DNA of 64,000 nt from NCBI RefSeq assembly GCF_040111675.1, contig NZ_CP157794.1:1943501-2007500 (forward strand). Reading direction: 5' to 3'. The DNA comes from Salinarimonas sp. GTDB taxonomy: Bacteria > Pseudomonadota > Alphaproteobacteria > Rhizobiales > Beijerinckiaceae. The notes beneath the pieces were generated by a model. It had not been told where the DNA came from and searched no databases. It saw nothing but the letters and a program-made list of their open reading frames with translations. Positions 44,308-52,259 of the stretch are shown here, piece after piece (positions within the stretch are counted from its first letter, which is position 1; each line of letters starts with the position of its first letter). The position numbers were made by a program, and so were the translations under genes.

Positions 44308-45255
44308 ATGACGATCCGCCTTCCCGCCCTGGCCGCCGCGAGCATGCTCGCGCTGTCGACCGCACCGGCCCTCGCGCAGGTCCCCGACGCCTGCCGCGCC
44401 CCGGTCTTCGCCGATGTCGGCTGGACGGACATCACGGCGACCACCGCCGCGGTCTCGGTCGTGCTCGAGGCGCTGGGCTACGCGCCGGAGGCGGAGCTGC
44501 TCTCCGTGCCGGTGACCTACGCCTCCCTCGCCAACGGCGACGTCGACGTCTTCCTCGGCAACTGGATGCCGACCATGGCCGCGGACATCGCGCCCTACCG
44601 GGAGGCCGGCACCGTCGAGGTGATCGAGACGCCGAACCTCGTCGGCGCCAAGTACACGCTCGCGGTGCCCGCCTATCTCGCCGAGCAGGGCCTGACGGAC
44701 TTCGCCGACATCGCGGAGTTCCAGGAGGCGCTGGACGGCGAGATCTACGGCATCGAGCCCGGCAACGACGGCAACCGCCTCATCCAGATGATGATCGACG
44801 AGGACATGTTCGGGCTGTCCGGCTTCGAGGTGGTGGAGAGCTCCGAGCAGGGCATGCTCGCCCAGGTGCGCCGCGCCGAAGCGCGCGAGGAGCCGATCGT
44901 GTTCCTCGGCTGGGAGCCGCACCCGATGAACGCCAATTTCGACCTCGTCTACCTCTCCGGCGGCGACGACGTCTTCGGGCCGAACTTCGGCGGCGCCGAG
45001 GTCTACACCAACGTGCGCGCCGGGCTGATGCAGGAGTGCGAGAACCTCGGCACGCTCCTGACCAACCTCGAGTTCACCCTCGCGATGGAGAACGAGATCA
45101 TGGGCGCGATCCTCGACGAGGGCGCCGTGCCGGCGGACGCCGCCCGCGCCTGGCTCGAGAGCAACGTGGACACCGCGCTCGCCTGGGTCGAGGGCGTCAC
45201 CACCGTCGAGGGCGAGGACGGCGCCGAGGCCGTGCGGGCCGCGCTCGCGCAGTGA
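44308..45255 (+). CDS. choX: Choline ABC transporter, binding protein
   Basis: Periplasmic choline/betaine binding protein of the OpuAC type, 315 aa. The signal peptide covers about residues 1-22 (ending APALAQ). Ligand-domain features are PVFADVGWTDITATTAAVSVVLEALGY, YASLANGDVDVFLGNWMPTM and FLGWEPHPMNANFDLVYLSGGDD; aromatic residues in these segments form the quaternary-amine cage. The ATG at 44308 has AGGAGA upstream. It is followed by a palindromic element before choW. Confidence 0.94.
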   Translation: MTIRLPALAAASMLALSTAPALAQVPDACRAPVFADVGWTDITATTAAVSVVLEALGYAPEAELLSVPVTYASLANGDVDVFLGNWMPTMAADIAPYREAGTVEVIETPNLVGAKYTLAVPAYLAEQGLTDFADIAEFQEALDGEIYGIEPGNDGNRLIQMMIDEDMFGLSGFEVVESSEQGMLAQVRRAEAREEPIVFLGWEPHPMNANFDLVYLSGGDDVFGPNFGGAEVYTNVRAGLMQECENLGTLLTNLEFTLAMENEIMGAILDEGAVPADAARAWLESNVDTALAWVEGVTTVEGEDGAEAVRAALAQ

Positions 45256-45738
45256 GGCGACCGGGATGCTCCCCTCTTCCTCGTGGCGCGCTGATGCACG
45301 CATTTCGTGCGGCAGGACGCCGGCGGCTGAGGGTGTGGAGTTTGCAGGCTCGACGCCTGTTGCTTCCTTCCCTGTAGGGGAAGGTGGCTCGGCGAAGCCG
45401 AGACGGATGGGGCGCGGCGCGCGAGCGACGCGTTCCGCGCAGCGGAAGCCCCCGGCGGCATCCGTCTCCCCCGTCGAATTCGGCTTCGCCGAACGCGCCT
45501 GCCGGCGCGCCCCATCCGTCACCGCGCTTCGCGCGGTGACACCTTCCCCTACAGGGAAGGAAAAGGTTCGGCGCACCCGCCGAGCACGCGGCTGGCGCCG
45601 ACACCGGTAGGGTGGCGCACTGCAAGACGCCCCTAGCCCTTCACCGCGAGAGGGAGGGCAATCGCCGCTCGCGCGTCCCGACCGTCGCGGGCGACCGGCT
45701 ACGACCTGCGGCGAAGACACGAGAAGGAATCCCCCGCC
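45256..45738. other. choX-choW spacer, largely occupied by a palindromic element
   Basis: This 483-bp spacer inside the cho operon has no coding sequence that I can support. The element at 45364-45562 fills its centre. The remaining flanks (108 bp and 176 bp) show no recognisable site apart from a short purine-rich ribosome-binding region before choW. Confidence 0.6.
45364..45562. repeat. MITE/REP-like palindromic element, family B copy 1
   Basis: A 199-bp element with perfect 23-base inverted ends at 45364-45386 and 45540-45562 (left end TTCCTTCCCTGTAGGGGAAG). The inner arms continue GACGGATGGGGCGCG and CGCGCCCCATCCGTC. Small hairpins CTCGGCGAAGCCGAG and CCGCGCTTCGCGCGG lie inside. It sits between choX and choW. 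Confidence 0.9.
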
Positions 45739-46590
45739 ATGGACCCCGTCGCCTGGCTGACCGACAACAAGATCCCGCTCGGGCGCGCCATCGGCGACGG
45801 CGTGGATTGGCTCAACGACCACGCCGCCTTCGTCTTCTACGCGATCTCGGACGGGCTCGGCTTCGTCATCGACGGCGTCACCGACGCGCTCCTGTGGGCG
45901 CATCCGCTCGCGATCGTGGCCCTGTTCGGCGCGCTCGCCTGGATCATTCACCGGGACTGGAAGCTCCTCGCCCTCGTCGTCGTCTCCTTCCTGCTCGTGA
46001 TCAATCTGGGCTATTGGGAAGAGACGATGGAGACCCTCTCCCTCGTCGTCTTCGCCACCGCTTTGTGCATGCTCATCGGCGTGCCGCTCGGCGTCGCGGC
46101 GGCGCACCGGGCCTGGCTCTACCAGGTTCTGCGCCCGATGCTCGACCTGACGCAGACGATCCCCACCTTCGTCTATCTCATCCCGACGCTGATCCTGTTC
46201 GGGCTCGGCGTCGTGCCCGGCCTGATCTCCACCGTGATCTTCGCCGTCGCGGCGCCCGTGCGCCTGACCTATCTCGGCGTCACCTCGACGCCGCGGGCGC
46301 TGATCGAGGCCGGCGAGAGCTTCGGCGCCTCGAGGCGCCAGATCCTCTGGAAGGTCGAGCTGCCCCACGCGCTGCCGACCATCATGGCCGGTCTCACCCA
46401 GTGCATCATGCTCTCGCTCTCGATGGTGGTGATCGCCGCCCTCGTCGGGGCGGGCGGGCTCGGCCAGCCGGTCGTGCGCGCGCTCAACACCGTCAACATC
46501 GCCATGGGCTTCGAGGCCGGGCTCGCCATCGTGCTCCTCGCCGTCGTGCTCGATCGCCTGTGCAAGCAGCCGCAGAAGGCTACCCGATGA
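45739..46590 (+). CDS. choW: Choline ABC transporter, permease
   Basis: A 283-aa membrane permease of the ProW/OpuAB type with about six helices. The BPD_transp_1 region has LDLTQTIPTFVYLIPTLILFGLG and the EAA-like loop ESFGASRRQILWKVELPHALPTIMAGLTQCIMLSLSMVVIAALVGAGGLG. It is separated from choX by the 483-bp spacer. Its stop overlaps the choV start (ATGA). Confidence 0.94.
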   Translation: MDPVAWLTDNKIPLGRAIGDGVDWLNDHAAFVFYAISDGLGFVIDGVTDALLWAHPLAIVALFGALAWIIHRDWKLLALVVVSFLLVINLGYWEETMETLSLVVFATALCMLIGVPLGVAAAHRAWLYQVLRPMLDLTQTIPTFVYLIPTLILFGLGVVPGLISTVIFAVAAPVRLTYLGVTSTPRALIEAGESFGASRRQILWKVELPHALPTIMAGLTQCIMLSLSMVVIAALVGAGGLGQPVVRALNTVNIAMGFEAGLAIVLLAVVLDRLCKQPQKATR

Positions 46591-47852
46591 AGGGCGACCC
46601 GATGAAGGGCCAAGAGATGACCCGCAAGATCGCCGTGCGCTTCGAGCACGTGGACCTCGTCTTCGGCGGCCGCCAGCGCGAGGCGCTGGCGCTCCTCGAC
46701 CAGGGCCGCGACCGCGAGACCATCCAGAAGGAGACGGGCGCCGTGCTCGGCGTCGCCGACGCCAATCTCGAGGTCGCCGAGGGCGAGATCTCGGTGCTGA
46801 TGGGGCTTTCGGGCTCCGGCAAGTCCTCGCTGCTGCGCTGCGTCAACGGCCTGAACACGGTTTCCCGCGGGCGGGTGATCGTCTCCGTCGACGGCGAGGA
46901 GATCGACGTCGCCCATTGCCGGCCCGCCGACCTGAAGCGCCTGCGCGGCAAGGGCGTCGCCATGGTCTTCCAGCAATTCGCGCTTCTGCCCTGGCGCACT
47001 GTGGCGCAGAACGTCGGCTTCGGGCTCGAGGTGAACGGGCGCTCGAAGGCGGAGATCGCCGAGGTCGTCGCGGAGAAGCTCGCGCTGGTGGGCCTCTCCG
47101 ACTGGGCGAACGCCTACGGCCACGAGCTCTCGGGCGGCATGCAGCAGCGCGTCGGCCTCGCCCGCGCCTTCGCCATGGACGCGCCGATCCTGCTCATGGA
47201 CGAGCCGTTCTCGGCGCTCGATCCGCTGATCCGCTCGAAGCTGCAGGACGAGCTCGTGCAGCTGCAGAAGGAGCTCAAGAAGACGATCCTCTTCGTCTCG
47301 CACGACCTCGACGAGGCGATGAAGATCGGCGACCGCATCTCGATCATGGAGGGCGGGCGGATCGTCCAGACCGGCACGCCGGAGGACATCGCGCTCAATC
47401 CCGCAAATGCTTATGTCGCGGAGTTCGTGGCGCACATGAACCCGGTCAACGTGCTGCGCGGCCAGAGCCTGATGACGCCGCTGGAGGCGCTCGCGCGCCT
47501 GCGCGACGGGCGCGTCGTCGCCGAGCCGCAGGGCGGCGTGACCCTCAAGCTCGGCGCCGACGGCGCGGTCGCCGGCGCGGCGGTGGACGGCAAGGGGCCG
47601 GCGGCGGTCCACGTCTACGACGGGCCGGACGGCCTCGACGCCGCCGGGGGCGCGGTGGTCGTCGTGCCGCCCGACGTCACCCTGCGCGAGGCGATCGAGA
47701 TCCGCCGCCGCACCGGCGCGCTCCTCGTCGTCGAGAAAGACGGCCGCGCGGTGGGCGTGCTCGGCGAGAAGGAGCTCTACGACGGGGTTCTCGGGGCGTC
47801 CGAGGGGCGCGGCGCGGACGAGCCGGAAGAGGGCGCGTCGAGCGCGGCGTGA
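46587..47852 (+). CDS. choV: Choline ABC transporter, ATPase
   Basis: A 421-aa ProV/OpuAA-type ATPase. Walker A is GLSGSGKSS, the signature motif is LSGGMQQR, Walker B is ILLMDEPFSALDPL, and the H-loop is FVSHDLDEAMKIGD. The C-terminal 130 residues look like a degenerate CBS pair (LEALARLRDGRVVAEPQGG, TLREAIEIRRRTGALLVVEKDGRAVGVLGEKELY), possibly an osmosensing module. The ATG at 46587 overlaps the choW stop; ATGs at 46602 and 46617 within a short repeated ATGAAGGGC segment are alternatives. Confidence 0.93.
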   Translation: MKGDPMKGQEMTRKIAVRFEHVDLVFGGRQREALALLDQGRDRETIQKETGAVLGVADANLEVAEGEISVLMGLSGSGKSSLLRCVNGLNTVSRGRVIVSVDGEEIDVAHCRPADLKRLRGKGVAMVFQQFALLPWRTVAQNVGFGLEVNGRSKAEIAEVVAEKLALVGLSDWANAYGHELSGGMQQRVGLARAFAMDAPILLMDEPFSALDPLIRSKLQDELVQLQKELKKTILFVSHDLDEAMKIGDRISIMEGGRIVQTGTPEDIALNPANAYVAEFVAHMNPVNVLRGQSLMTPLEALARLRDGRVVAEPQGGVTLKLGADGAVAGAAVDGKGPAAVHVYDGPDGLDAAGGAVVVVPPDVTLREAIEIRRRTGALLVVEKDGRAVGVLGEKELYDGVLGASEGRGADEPEEGASSAA

Positions 47853-47874
47853 GGCGACACGCGCGACGCCGACA

Positions 47875-47983
47875 TCTCCCCGCAGGGGAGGTGGGCCGGG
47901 CGAAGCCCGGTCCGGAGGGGATGGTGCCGCCTCGCGCTCCCGACCCGCCGGCCTTCGGCCGACTCCCTCCCCTGCGGGCAGAG
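47875..47983. repeat. Degenerate REP-like palindromic element, family B relative
   Basis: About 109 bp with imperfect inverted ends: CCCCGCAGGGGAGG near 47879-47892 and CCTCCCCTGCGGG near 47966-47978. Internal hairpins GGCCGGGCGAAGCCCGG and CGGCCTTCGGCCG are present. It lies in the 147-bp gap between convergent choV and the GH42 gene, so it could also act as a terminator. Confidence 0.7.
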
Positions 47984-47999
47984 CTCGGGGGCGTCGGCG

Positions 48000-49922
48000 T
48001 CACCCCACGCGCGTCCCCCACGCCACCCCCGCCGGCGGCAGCGTCCCCGTGAAGCCCGGCACGATTCCGTCGAGCGCCATCGGCTCTCCCGCGTAGTTCG
48101 TCACGATCCGCATCCCGCCGCGGTCGCGCACGCGAAGGCCATCCGGGAGGGAAAGCGTCTCGATGCCAGCGGCTTGGGCGAAGCGCCTCACGATCCGGTC
48201 GAGCGCGGCATCGTCCGGCCAGCCCGCGAGATAGGCGCGCTTCTGCGACCCGACGAGCGCCGGCGCGCCGTCGGCGCAGCGCTCCAGCACGGGCGCGTCG
48301 CCCTCCACGTATTCCCGCCAGAACCGGAAGGCGCCGCCGTCCGCCAGCGGAACCGGGCAATCCGCGCGCAGCGTCTCGACGCGCGCGACGCGGAGGTCGA
48401 GGCCGGGGACCTCCGGCGGGAGGGCGTCCGGAATGCGGAAGTCGCGCGTCTTGGCGCCCGTGCGCGGGCCGATCAGCGCGGCGCCGTCATAGGCCGCGAG
48501 GGCATCGCGCAGGGCCGCCGGCCAGGTCACGAGACCGGGCGCGAGCACCATGCGCCAGGGCGAGAGATCGGCGGTGTCGGGCGGGACGATGTCCACCGAG
48601 AGCCCGGCCCGGCGCAGGGTTCGGTAGACGTCCATCACGAGCCGGAAATAGTCGCACTCCGTCCCCTGCCGCTCGATCTCCCAGGCGAAGGCGGCTGCGT
48701 AATCGAAGACGAGCCCGACCGGGGACACCCCCGTCTCGGGCAGATCGCCGAGCTCGGCGGCGACCTCGGCCGCCTCGGCGAGGCCGGGGGCGGGGGCGCT
48801 GTCGGGCCGGAGCAGGCCCGCATGCATCTGTTCCTGCGCGAACGGCGCCTGTCGCCAGCGGAAGTAGCACACCGCCTCCGCGCCGTGGGCGATCGCCTCC
48901 CAGGTCCACAACCGCACCATGCCGGGCAGCGGTGCGGGATTGTGCGGGGCCCAGTTCACGGGGCCGGGCTGCTGCTCCATCACCCACCAGCGCCCGCGCC
49001 CCACCGCGCGGTAGAGATCGTGGTGGAAGGCCTGGAAATCCGGGTCCCCCTGCCGGGCGAAGCGGCGGCGGCGCTCCTCGTGCGTGTCGACCCGGTCCTC
49101 CAGGAAGCCGAGCGGATAGGAGTCCCACGAGGCGATCTCGAGATCGTGGCCCACCGCGAAATGATCGAAGGAGACGATCCGGCCCATGTAATTGTGGATC
49201 AGCGGCGCGTCGGTGTGGGCCCGCAGCGCCTCCGCCTGCGCGCGATTGAAGGCGACGACCTCGTCCGACAGGAAGCGGCGATAATCGAGCCGGTGGGAGG
49301 GGCTCGCCTCGGTGACGGTGAGGTTCGGCGGGTCGATCTCGTCGAAGCTCGCGTAGTCCATCGACCAGAACACGTTCCCCCAGGCGTCGTTCAGCGCCGC
49401 GATCGTGCCGTAGCGCGTCGCGAGCCAGCGCCGGAAGCCGGCCGCCGCGGCCGGGGAATAGCTCTCCACCGTGTCGTGGCAGCCGTATTCGTTGTCGATC
49501 TGCCAGGCGACGACGCGCGGGTCGCGCCCGTAGCGCTCCCCGAGCAGCCCTGCGATCCGCACGGCCTCGGCGCGATAGCCCTCGTGCGCGAAGCAATAGT
49601 GCCGCCGCGATCCGAATTTCCGCGTGCGGCCCTGCGCGTCCACCGCCAGCATGTCGGGATGGCGCGCGAGCATCCAGCGCGGCGGCGTCGCGGTCGGCGT
49701 GCCGAGCACGATCCCGAGCCCGGCCTCGGCGAGGGTTTCGATCGCCCGGTCGAGCCAGCCGAAGCGCAGATCTCCCGGCGTCGGCTCGAGCCGCGACCAG
49801 GCGAACTCGCCGATGCGTACGAGCGAGAGCCCGGCCTCGCGCATCCGCCGCGCATCCTCGGCCCAGAGGGTCTCGGGCCAATGTTCGGGATAGTAGCAGA
49901 CGCCGAGCTGGGGGGTGGGCAT
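48000..49922 (-). CDS. Beta-galactosidase, glycoside hydrolase family 42
   Basis: A 640-aa GH42 enzyme that releases galactose from beta-galactosides. The TIM-barrel start is LGVCYYPEHWPETLWAEDARRMREAGLSLVRIGEFAWSRLEP. The acid/base Glu lies in WQIDNEYGCHD (about residue 145) and the nucleophile Glu in VMEQQPGPVNW (about residue 316). A trimerisation domain and small beta-domain follow. There is no signal peptide, so it acts on imported sugar. It is the last gene of the minus-strand galactoside run, 29 bases after dgoA. Confidence 0.94.
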   Translation of the reverse strand: MPTPQLGVCYYPEHWPETLWAEDARRMREAGLSLVRIGEFAWSRLEPTPGDLRFGWLDRAIETLAEAGLGIVLGTPTATPPRWMLARHPDMLAVDAQGRTRKFGSRRHYCFAHEGYRAEAVRIAGLLGERYGRDPRVVAWQIDNEYGCHDTVESYSPAAAAGFRRWLATRYGTIAALNDAWGNVFWSMDYASFDEIDPPNLTVTEASPSHRLDYRRFLSDEVVAFNRAQAEALRAHTDAPLIHNYMGRIVSFDHFAVGHDLEIASWDSYPLGFLEDRVDTHEERRRRFARQGDPDFQAFHHDLYRAVGRGRWWVMEQQPGPVNWAPHNPAPLPGMVRLWTWEAIAHGAEAVCYFRWRQAPFAQEQMHAGLLRPDSAPAPGLAEAAEVAAELGDLPETGVSPVGLVFDYAAAFAWEIERQGTECDYFRLVMDVYRTLRRAGLSVDIVPPDTADLSPWRMVLAPGLVTWPAALRDALAAYDGAALIGPRTGAKTRDFRIPDALPPEVPGLDLRVARVETLRADCPVPLADGGAFRFWREYVEGDAPVLERCADGAPALVGSQKRAYLAGWPDDAALDRIVRRFAQAAGIETLSLPDGLRVRDRGGMRIVTNYAGEPMALDGIVPGFTGTLPPAGVAWGTRVG

Positions 49923-49951
49923 GAGGGTCCTCGAGCCGGTGAGACAGGGGG

Positions 49952-50569
49952 TCAGCGCGCCGCCGCCGCGTCGTAGGCCGTCACGATCGCGCGCGCCCGC
50001 GCCGCGACCGCGTCCGCTTCGAGGCCGGGCTTGTAGAGCGCCGAGCCGATCCCGAAGCCGTCGGCGCCGGCGGCGAGCCAGGCGGCGAAATCGTTCGCCC
50101 CCGCGCCGCCGACCGCGTAGACGCGCGTGCCGGCCGGAAGGACGGCGCGCAGGGCCGCGAGGCCCGCCGGCCCCATCAGCGAGGCGGGGAAGATCTTCAG
50201 CCCGTCCGCGCCCGCCTTGAGAGCGGCGAAGCATTCGCTCGGCGTGAAGGCGCCGGGATAGCTCGACAGGCCGAGGCGCTTGGTCTCGCTGATGACCGCC
50301 GCGTCGGTATTCGGCGAGACCACGAAGGTCGCGCCCGTCTCCGCGACGGCGCGGACGTCGTCGGGCGTCAGCACCGTCCCGGCCCCGATCGCGGCATCGT
50401 CGCCGACGGCCTCGATCATGGCGCGGACCGAGGCGAGCGGGGAGGGCGAGTTGAGCGGGACCTCGATGCGCGCGACGCCGGCGGCGACGAGCGCGCGCGC
50501 CACGGGTGCGGCCTCCTCCGGCGTGATCCCGCGCAGGATGGCGATGAGCGGACGCACGTTCAGAAGCAT
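49952..50569 (-). CDS. dgoA: 2-dehydro-3-deoxy-6-phosphogalactonate aldolase
   Basis: Class I aldolase that cleaves KDPGal to pyruvate and glyceraldehyde 3-phosphate. The 205-aa product has RPLIAILRGITPEEA, RIEVPLNSPSPL with catalytic Glu, and GADGLKIFPASLMGP with the Schiff-base Lys. The N-terminal ATG at 50569 overlaps the end of dgoK by ten bases. It completes the De Ley-Doudoroff branch with the kinase. Confidence 0.93.
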   Translation of the reverse strand: MLLNVRPLIAILRGITPEEAAPVARALVAAGVARIEVPLNSPSPLASVRAMIEAVGDDAAIGAGTVLTPDDVRAVAETGATFVVSPNTDAAVISETKRLGLSSYPGAFTPSECFAALKAGADGLKIFPASLMGPAGLAALRAVLPAGTRVYAVGGAGANDFAAWLAAGADGFGIGSALYKPGLEADAVAARARAIVTAYDAAAAR

Positions 50570-51489
50570 CGGCCGATCTCCCGGTAGGCGGCGAGGAGGC
50601 CGGCGCGGGTGGTCTCGGCCCCGTCGTGGAGGATGGCGCCCTGGCCGAGCGCGCCGAGCGCCTTCGCGTAATGGTCCGCCAAAGCCGGCGCGCCGATGAT
50701 CCGCACCGCGGCGACCCCCTCGCGCAGGGAAGCGATCGCGGCGAGCTCCGCGCCGATGAGAAGCCCGGAGAGCCGCGCCCGGCACTCGCCGGCGATCGCG
50801 CCTTCGAGCAGCTGACCCGCGCGGATGCCGAAGAGCGCCACGGGCAGGGTCTCGGGTGCGGCCGCGCCCTCGACGACGGCCGCGGCGAAGAGGCCCTCGT
50901 CCCAGTACGGGTCGACGCTGTGGCGCAGCACGGAGCGGGTGGAGAGGAGATCGAACAGCTCGCCCGTCATCGCCGTACGGAAAGCCTCGATGCGCCCGTC
51001 GGCGATGCGCGCCCATTTCGTGTGCGTGCCGGGCAGGCAGACGAGGCCCTCGAAATCGGGCTCGGCGGCGAGGAGGCCGGCGATCTGCGTCTCCTCGCCC
51101 CGCATCACGTCGGGCGGGTCGTCCTGGGCGACGCCGGGGAGGATCGCGACGTCGACGAAGTCGAGCATGGTGGGCACGTACCGCGCTTCGCCGCGCGGCG
51201 CCGTCGGGACCCGCAGGTAGGACGCCTCGCGCCAGCCCTGGCGCGCGCCGACCATGCCGCAGGCGACGACGGAAAGCTTTCTCGCGCCGTCATCGATCGG
51301 AACCCACGGCCCGATGGCCTCGAACAGCGCCTGCTCGAAGGCGTCGCGGTCGGCGAGCGCGTTCATGCCCGCCTCCGAGCGGATCTCGCCGATCACGGTC
51401 TCGCCGACCATCGCCCAGCCGCGCAGATGCGTGGTGCCCCAGTCGAGGGCGATCCAGTCCGCGAAGCCGTCATGGAGCTCCTGGCTCAT
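50560..51489 (-). CDS. dgoK: 2-dehydro-3-deoxygalactonokinase
   Basis: A 309-aa kinase that phosphorylates 2-keto-3-deoxygalactonate. Family features are WIALDWGTTHLRGWAM near the N-terminus (phosphate-binding), ACGMVGARQGWREA, LPGTHTKWARI and SVLRHSVDP. It starts four bases inside the end of the upstream SDR gene and overlaps dgoA, so the three are coupled. Confidence 0.94.
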   Translation of the reverse strand: MSQELHDGFADWIALDWGTTHLRGWAMVGETVIGEIRSEAGMNALADRDAFEQALFEAIGPWVPIDDGARKLSVVACGMVGARQGWREASYLRVPTAPRGEARYVPTMLDFVDVAILPGVAQDDPPDVMRGEETQIAGLLAAEPDFEGLVCLPGTHTKWARIADGRIEAFRTAMTGELFDLLSTRSVLRHSVDPYWDEGLFAAAVVEGAAAPETLPVALFGIRAGQLLEGAIAGECRARLSGLLIGAELAAIASLREGVAAVRIIGAPALADHYAKALGALGQGAILHDGAETTRAGLLAAYREIGRCF

Positions 51490-52259
51490 CCGGTCACCAC
51501 CACCCCGCCGTCGATCACGAGCGCCTGGCCTGTCATCATGCGGCTCGCCTTCGAGGCGAGGAAGAGCACGCCGCCGACGATGTCCTCAGGCGAGAGATGC
51601 GCCTTCAGGCACTGCTTGTCGAGATGGGCGGCGAGGTCGTCGGGCGTCGCCCACAGCCGCCGCTGCCGCTCCGTCAGCACCCAGCCCGGCATCAGGGCGT
51701 TGACGCGGATGCGGTCCGGCCCGAGCTCGCGGGCATGCGCCCGGGTCAGGCCCGTGATCGCGGCATTGGCGGCGACATAGGCCGGGTAGCCGGCATTCCC
51801 CATCATGTAGCTGATGGACGACATGTTGACGATCGCGCCGCCGCCGGCCGCGCGCATGCCGGGCGCGACCGCCTTCGTCGCGAAGAAATAGGGGCGCAGG
51901 TTGATCGCCTGGTTGGCGTCCCAGGCCTCGACCGTCATCTCTTCGGTGGTGTGGCGCGCATCGTTGGCGGCGTTGCTCACGAGCGCCGTCACGGGCCCGT
52001 GCGCGGCTGAGGCCTCGGCGACCGCCGCCTCGAGCGCGGCGACGTCGGTGAGGTCGCAGCGGATGAAGAGCGGGCGCGTGCCGGTCTCGCGCTCCATCGC
52101 CTCGCAGAAGGCGGCGGCGTCCGAGCGCTGGACGAAGGCGACCTTCGCGCCCTGGCGCAGGAAGCCCTCCGTGATCGCAGCCCCGATGCCGGAGCCGCCG
52201 CCTGTGACGAAGACCGAGGCGCCCTTCAGGTCGGGATAGACGGCGGTCGCTTCGCTCAT
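51486..52259 (-). CDS. SDR-family dehydrogenase, probably sugar (galactose) dehydrogenase
   Basis: A 257-aa short-chain dehydrogenase. The cofactor motif VTGGGSGIG and SNAAND are present, and the active-site Ser is in NMSSISYMM. The expected YxxxK reads YVAAN: the catalytic Lys is Asn. Context with dgoK and dgoA suggests oxidation of galactose or a similar aldose to its lactone. I have a recollection of related Hyphomicrobiales sequences also having Asn here, so it may be a subfamily trait. Start and stop overlap both neighbours. Confidence 0.82.
   Translation of the reverse strand: MSEATAVYPDLKGASVFVTGGGSGIGAAITEGFLRQGAKVAFVQRSDAAAFCEAMERETGTRPLFIRCDLTDVAALEAAVAEASAAHGPVTALVSNAANDARHTTEEMTVEAWDANQAINLRPYFFATKAVAPGMRAAGGGAIVNMSSISYMMGNAGYPAYVAANAAITGLTRAHARELGPDRIRVNALMPGWVLTERQRRLWATPDDLAAHLDKQCLKAHLSPEDIVGGVLFLASKASRMMTGQALVIDGGVVVTG

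Noticed and set aside
45364-45562. CRISPR-like array in the cho spacer
   Set aside because: The repeats are inverted arms of one palindrome; there are no evenly spaced direct repeats with unique spacers and no cas genes.
44107-46368. 753-codon minus-strand frame over choX and choW
   Set aside because: It runs through two genes and a palindromic repeat without a domain, so it is not coding.
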